This document shows, piece by piece, positions 56,369-61,100 of a DNA stretch of 61,100 bases. Both the position numbers and the translations under genes were made by a program. Source of the stretch: Hydrogenophaga sp. (GTDB taxonomy: Bacteria > Pseudomonadota > Gammaproteobacteria > Burkholderiales > Burkholderiaceae_C); assembly GCF_014773545.1 (NCBI RefSeq), contig NZ_SDDV01000012.1, positions 1 to 61,100 on the forward strand, read 5' to 3'. Under the pieces are notes generated by a model that was given only the letters and a program-made list of their open reading frames with translations, was not told where the DNA came from and did no database searches. Position 1 is the stretch's first letter. Every line of letters starts with the position of its first letter.

Positions 56369-57334
56369 ATGTCGACCCAGGAACAACAGTCCATTCTCGC
56401 CATTGCCTTGCTGGCCGCGTTTGCCGACGGCAGCAAGGCCGACGCCGAACGCGAGGCGATTCGCCGCATGGCCGATTCGCTTGGGCACGAGGCCGGCGCC
56501 GCCGGGCTGGCGCGGCTCTACCAGGACGTGCTGCTCAAGCGCGTCACATTGGCCGACGCGGTGGCCGGATTGAGCGACGCCAGCCAACGCCAGCTGGCCT
56601 ACGAAATGGCGGTCTGCGTGTGCGACGTCGACGGCCGCCAGAGCCCGGCCGAGTCCGATTTTCTGGCCGATCTGAAAATCCGGCTGCAACTCGACACGGC
56701 ACAGGTTGCGGCCTTCGAGGGCGAAGAAGCCGCGCTGGTGGCGGCGTCCGAGGACGCGTTGGCGCCGACAGCGGGAGCTGTTTCGCCTGTTGCGGCGCTC
56801 GCACCGGCGGCCCGTACCGCGCTCGACACCGAACTCGACCAGTCCATCCTCAAATACGCGCTGCTCAACGGCGCACTCGAGCTGTTGCCGCAGTCCTGGG
56901 CGTCGATGGCGATCATTCCGCTGCAGGTGAAAATGGTCTACGGCATCGGCAAGGCGCATGGCGTCGATCTCGATCAGGGGCATATTCGCGAGTTCATCGG
57001 CGCGGTCGGCGTGGGGCTGACGTCGCAGTACCTGGAGCAGTTTGGCCGCAAACTGCTGGGCGGTTTGCTCGGCAAGGCAGGCGGACGCATGGCGGGCCGA
57101 ATCGGTGGTGCGGCCACCGGCATGGCGTTTTCATTTGCCACCACCTACGCGCTGGGGCAGGTGGCCAAGCGCTATTACGCGGGCGGGCGGGTGATGAGCA
57201 CGGCGCTGCTCAAAGAGTCGTTTCAGGGCCTGCTCGGTCCGGCCAAGCAAATGCAAACCCAGTACCTGCCGCAAATTCGACAAACCGCCGCCACCCTGGA
57301 CGCCGGCAAGGTGCTGGCGATGGTGCGTGCTTAA
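56369..57334 (+). CDS. TerB/DUF697-type protein
   Basis: This 321-residue protein has an N-terminal TerB-like helical domain (about 1-100, with LLAAFADGSKADAEREAIRRMA). An Ala-rich linker (110-150) follows, then a hydrophobic DUF697-like domain (about 155-265, with LPQSWASMAIIPLQVKMVYG, HIREFIGAVGVGL and a GGRMAGRIGGAATG stretch). Such fusions are found near stress genes, but no specific function is known. It stands alone between bolA and msrB. A membrane-associated location is likely. Confidence 0.75.
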   Translation: MSTQEQQSILAIALLAAFADGSKADAEREAIRRMADSLGHEAGAAGLARLYQDVLLKRVTLADAVAGLSDASQRQLAYEMAVCVCDVDGRQSPAESDFLADLKIRLQLDTAQVAAFEGEEAALVAASEDALAPTAGAVSPVAALAPAARTALDTELDQSILKYALLNGALELLPQSWASMAIIPLQVKMVYGIGKAHGVDLDQGHIREFIGAVGVGLTSQYLEQFGRKLLGGLLGKAGGRMAGRIGGAATGMAFSFATTYALGQVAKRYYAGGRVMSTALLKESFQGLLGPAKQMQTQYLPQIRQTAATLDAGKVLAMVRA

Positions 57335-57351
57335 GCTGCGCCGGTCTGCAA

Positions 57352-57762
57352 TCAGCCGGGCGGCTGGTGTTGCAGCGCGGCCGAGTTCATGCAATAGCGC
57401 AAACCGCTGGGCGCGGGGCCGTCCTCGAACACATGGCCCAGGTGCGCGCCGCAGCGGCTGCACACCGTCTCCACCCGCCGCCAGCCGTGGCTGTGGTCGG
57501 GCCGCTCCAGCAGCGCGCCCGGCACCGCCTGCGCAAAGCTGGGCCAGCCACAGCCGGCGTCGAACTTGCTGTCGGCGTTGAACAGGTGTTGGCCGCAGCA
57601 GATGCAGTGGTAGCTGCCGTCTGACCAGAAGGCTTCGTATTTGCCGCTGAAAGGGTGTTCGGTGTGCGCCTGGCGGCTTACTTCAAATGCCAGCGGCTCG
57701 GCGTCCTGTGCGGCCAGAACGGCGCGCCATTGTTCGGCGGTTTTTTGAATCGGAAAGTTCAT
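57352..57762 (-). CDS. msrB: peptide-methionine (R)-S-oxide reductase
   Basis: MsrB reduces the R epimer of methionine sulfoxide in proteins. The 136-residue enzyme has the structural zinc cysteines CICC and CSRC, the GCGWPSF motif and the catalytic Cys in LRYCMNSAAL. The order PFSGKYEAFWSDGSYHCICC matches the family. The length is normal. It lies 21 bp after selO on the same strand, so both may belong to an oxidative-stress unit. Confidence 0.95.
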   Translation of the reverse strand: MNFPIQKTAEQWRAVLAAQDAEPLAFEVSRQAHTEHPFSGKYEAFWSDGSYHCICCGQHLFNADSKFDAGCGWPSFAQAVPGALLERPDHSHGWRRVETVCSRCGAHLGHVFEDGPAPSGLRYCMNSAALQHQPPG

Positions 57763-57783
57763 GGGTTTGACCGGTGATGCGGC

Positions 57784-59298
57784 TCAGGACGAGCAACTGA
57801 TTTGGATCTGCGCCGCCCAGGTGGGCGCGAAGTCGGCCAGGTCTTGCTCACCCGGGCGGGCCGTAAACGGGTGCTCGAGCGCGGTTTGCAGCCGCTGCAA
57901 GGCGGAAAAATCGCCTGCGCGCGCCCGCTCAATCGCCATTTCTCCCAGGTGATTGCGCAGCACCAGTTGCGGGTTGGTGGCCAGCATGCGGGCCGTGGTG
58001 GCGCCGGCATCGAAGCCGCTTTGCCGCTGCAGCCGGTCGCGCCAGTCTTGCGCCCAGGCGTCGAAGGCGTCGGTGTGCCGAAACAGCTCGCGCACCGGCG
58101 CGATCGCCGCGCTGGCGCTGGCCAAGCTGGCCGAGGGCGCGGCAAAGCCTGCTGCGGCGTGCGACAGGCGGCGCCAGAAAATGCTGAAATCGACCGCATC
58201 CTGCGCCAGCAGTTGCAGCAGCGTGTCGATTCGTTTGGCGTCCTGCGGCAGCGCCGCAGTCAGACCGAGCTTGGCGGCAAAGCGCTGCTCGAAGGCAGCG
58301 GCAAACTGCGTCGGGTAGGACTCCAGGGCGGCCAGCGCCAGCTCGGTCCTGCCGATCAGCGGCAACAGCGCCTGCCCCAGGCACAGCAGGTTCCAGTGCA
58401 CCACGGCCGGTTGGCGTTGCCAGGCGTAGCGCCCGCGCTCGTCGCTGTGGTTGCAGATATGGCCGGGGTTGAAGGCGTCCATGAACTGGAACGGACCGTA
58501 ATCGACCGTCAAGCCCAAGATGCTCATGTTGTCGGTGTTCAGCACGCCATGACAAAAGCCCAGCGCCTGCCACTGCGCCACCAGCGCGGCGCTGCGCAGG
58601 CTGACCGCCAGCAGCAAATTGGCATACGGGTTGCCGGTCTGGTCGCGGCATTCGGGGTAGAAGTGCTCCAGCACGAAATCGGCCAAGGCTTTGAGGGCGT
58701 CGTGCTGGCCACGGTGGGCAAAGTGTTCGAAGTGGCCAAAGCGGATGAAGCTGGGTGCCACCCGCGTCAGCACGGCGGCGGTCTCGACCTCTTCGCGCTG
58801 CACCGGCGCGTGCGAGCCGGTGACGCACAGCGCCCGGCTGCTCGGCACGCCCAGCGCGTGCATGGCTTCGCTGCACAAAAATTCGCGGATCGAGCTGCGC
58901 AGCACCGCACGGCCGTCGCCCGAGCGCGAATACGGCGTGCGCCCGGCGCCCTTGAGTTGCACCTCCAAGGGGCCGGTTGCGCTGGCGAGCTCGCCCAGCA
59001 GCAGCGCGCGACCGTCGCCCAACTGGCCGGCCCAGTGGCCGAACTGGTGGCCGCTGTAGACGCTAGCCAGCGGGCGCATGCCGTCCAGCACGGCGTTGCC
59101 GCTGAAGACCTGCAAGGCGTGCTCGCCGTGCAGCCAGTGCGGGCACAGTCCGAGCGCGCGCGCAAGCGTTAGACTGGCACCGACCCAGTAGGGTGCAGGC
59201 AGCGGCGTGGGCTGCCATTTGGTATAAAACGTCGGACCCAGCGCGGCGAAACGGTGCGTCCAGGCGCTGGGGGCAGGGGGCAGGCTCATGCGCTGCAT
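57784..59298 (-). CDS. selO: SelO/YdiU protein adenylyltransferase
   Basis: This pseudokinase-fold enzyme transfers AMP to Ser/Thr/Tyr of proteins, including redox proteins in E. coli. The protein of about 504 residues has [22 protein letters not shown], the [20 protein letters not shown] loop, the [15 protein letters not shown] segment, the Asn/Asp pair in [20 protein letters not shown] and [11 protein letters not shown]. All catalytic elements of the inverted ATP site are present. It ends SCSS without the Sec residue of eukaryotic SelO. ATG 59298 or 59289 is the likely start. It pairs with msrB. Confidence 0.93.
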   Translation of the reverse strand: MQRMSLPPAPSAWTHRFAALGPTFYTKWQPTPLPAPYWVGASLTLARALGLCPHWLHGEHALQVFSGNAVLDGMRPLASVYSGHQFGHWAGQLGDGRALLLGELASATGPLEVQLKGAGRTPYSRSGDGRAVLRSSIREFLCSEAMHALGVPSSRALCVTGSHAPVQREEVETAAVLTRVAPSFIRFGHFEHFAHRGQHDALKALADFVLEHFYPECRDQTGNPYANLLLAVSLRSAALVAQWQALGFCHGVLNTDNMSILGLTVDYGPFQFMDAFNPGHICNHSDERGRYAWQRQPAVVHWNLLCLGQALLPLIGRTELALAALESYPTQFAAAFEQRFAAKLGLTAALPQDAKRIDTLLQLLAQDAVDFSIFWRRLSHAAAGFAAPSASLASASAAIAPVRELFRHTDAFDAWAQDWRDRLQRQSGFDAGATTARMLATNPQLVLRNHLGEMAIERARAGDFSALQRLQTALEHPFTARPGEQDLADFAPTWAAQIQISCSS

Positions 59299-59435
59299 TC
59301 TGGCGCAGACCGATTGCACCCGCTGGCCGACGGGCCATCGCGGCCAACCGGAGCAACCCGGATGGGGCCGGACAGCGGTGCTGGCATCATGTTGCTGGCA
59401 TCATTCAGACACAACACTTTTTTCGGGAAACATTC

Positions 59436-61088
<1,653 letters not shown>

Positions 61089-61100
61089 GACCAAGTCGGC

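Overview
The window is GC-rich DNA with almost gap-free gene packing. It most resembles a betaproteobacterial chromosome of the order Burkholderiales, probably Comamonadaceae-like. This rests on gene order and on how the proteins read: gpmA / rhodanese-grxC-secB, hemA-prfA-prmC-grxD, nrdR next to glyA, and cysS-(AlkA-like glycosylase)-accA-tilS-lysC-tRNA-Ser. No database search was possible, so the family-level placement is an inference.

Layout. 1-673 is a frameshifted IS3-family transposase remnant cut by the window edge. 742-4776 holds yaeQ, an FmdB-type zinc ribbon, aspS and three small stress/envelope proteins (DUF883, holin-like, YqjK-like). 4840-7921 is a block of EEP-family nuclease, clsB and folE bounded by two inverted copies of a 91-bp repeat. 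7940-11412 is accessory-looking: a BLUF photoreceptor, a secreted nuclease, three coupled genes of unknown function and a broken zinc-ribbon gene. 11409-27216 is mostly core metabolism: MoeB/ThiF, CtpA protease, gpmA, grxC, secB, a COG2509 flavoprotein, grxD, prmC, prfA, hemA, a P-type ATPase, a PQQ-type sugar dehydrogenase and ribD. 27376-30962 is a type IV minor-pilin operon (fimT, pilV, pilW, pilX, pilE, a second fimT/fimU) that lacks pilY1. 30969-31134 is a MITE-like element, followed by nrdR, glyA and a lytic transglycosylase.

34024-34677 has no protein gene. It holds an AT-rich patch and a run of seven consecutive hairpins ending in a strong intrinsic terminator, which I read as a candidate structured non-coding RNA. 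34678-42852 encodes a DUF349 protein, MtfA, LpxH, two cyclophilins, an L,D-transpeptidase and a TPR protein that shares its C-terminal fold type with the transpeptidase. 43106-48876 is the cysS-to-tRNA-Ser core block. Just downstream of the tRNA lies a small insertion hotspot (48877 to about 53913): attachment-site-like sequence, a RelE/HTH toxin-antitoxin pair, a single-gene IS66-type transposase and a complete three-gene IS66 element with recognisable inverted repeats. 54145-61088 returns to ordinary genes: a DUF1624 acyltransferase-like protein, a parvulin, BolA, a TerB/DUF697 protein, MsrB, SelO and an acyl-CoA ligase.

The observations most worth a second look are the structured RNA at 34380-34601, the 166-bp MITE-like element whose end supplies the nrdR stop codon, the pilY1-less minor-pilin operon, the inverted 91-bp repeats, the composite palindrome upstream of accA, and an internal ribosome binding site in lysC that could yield a separate regulatory subunit.
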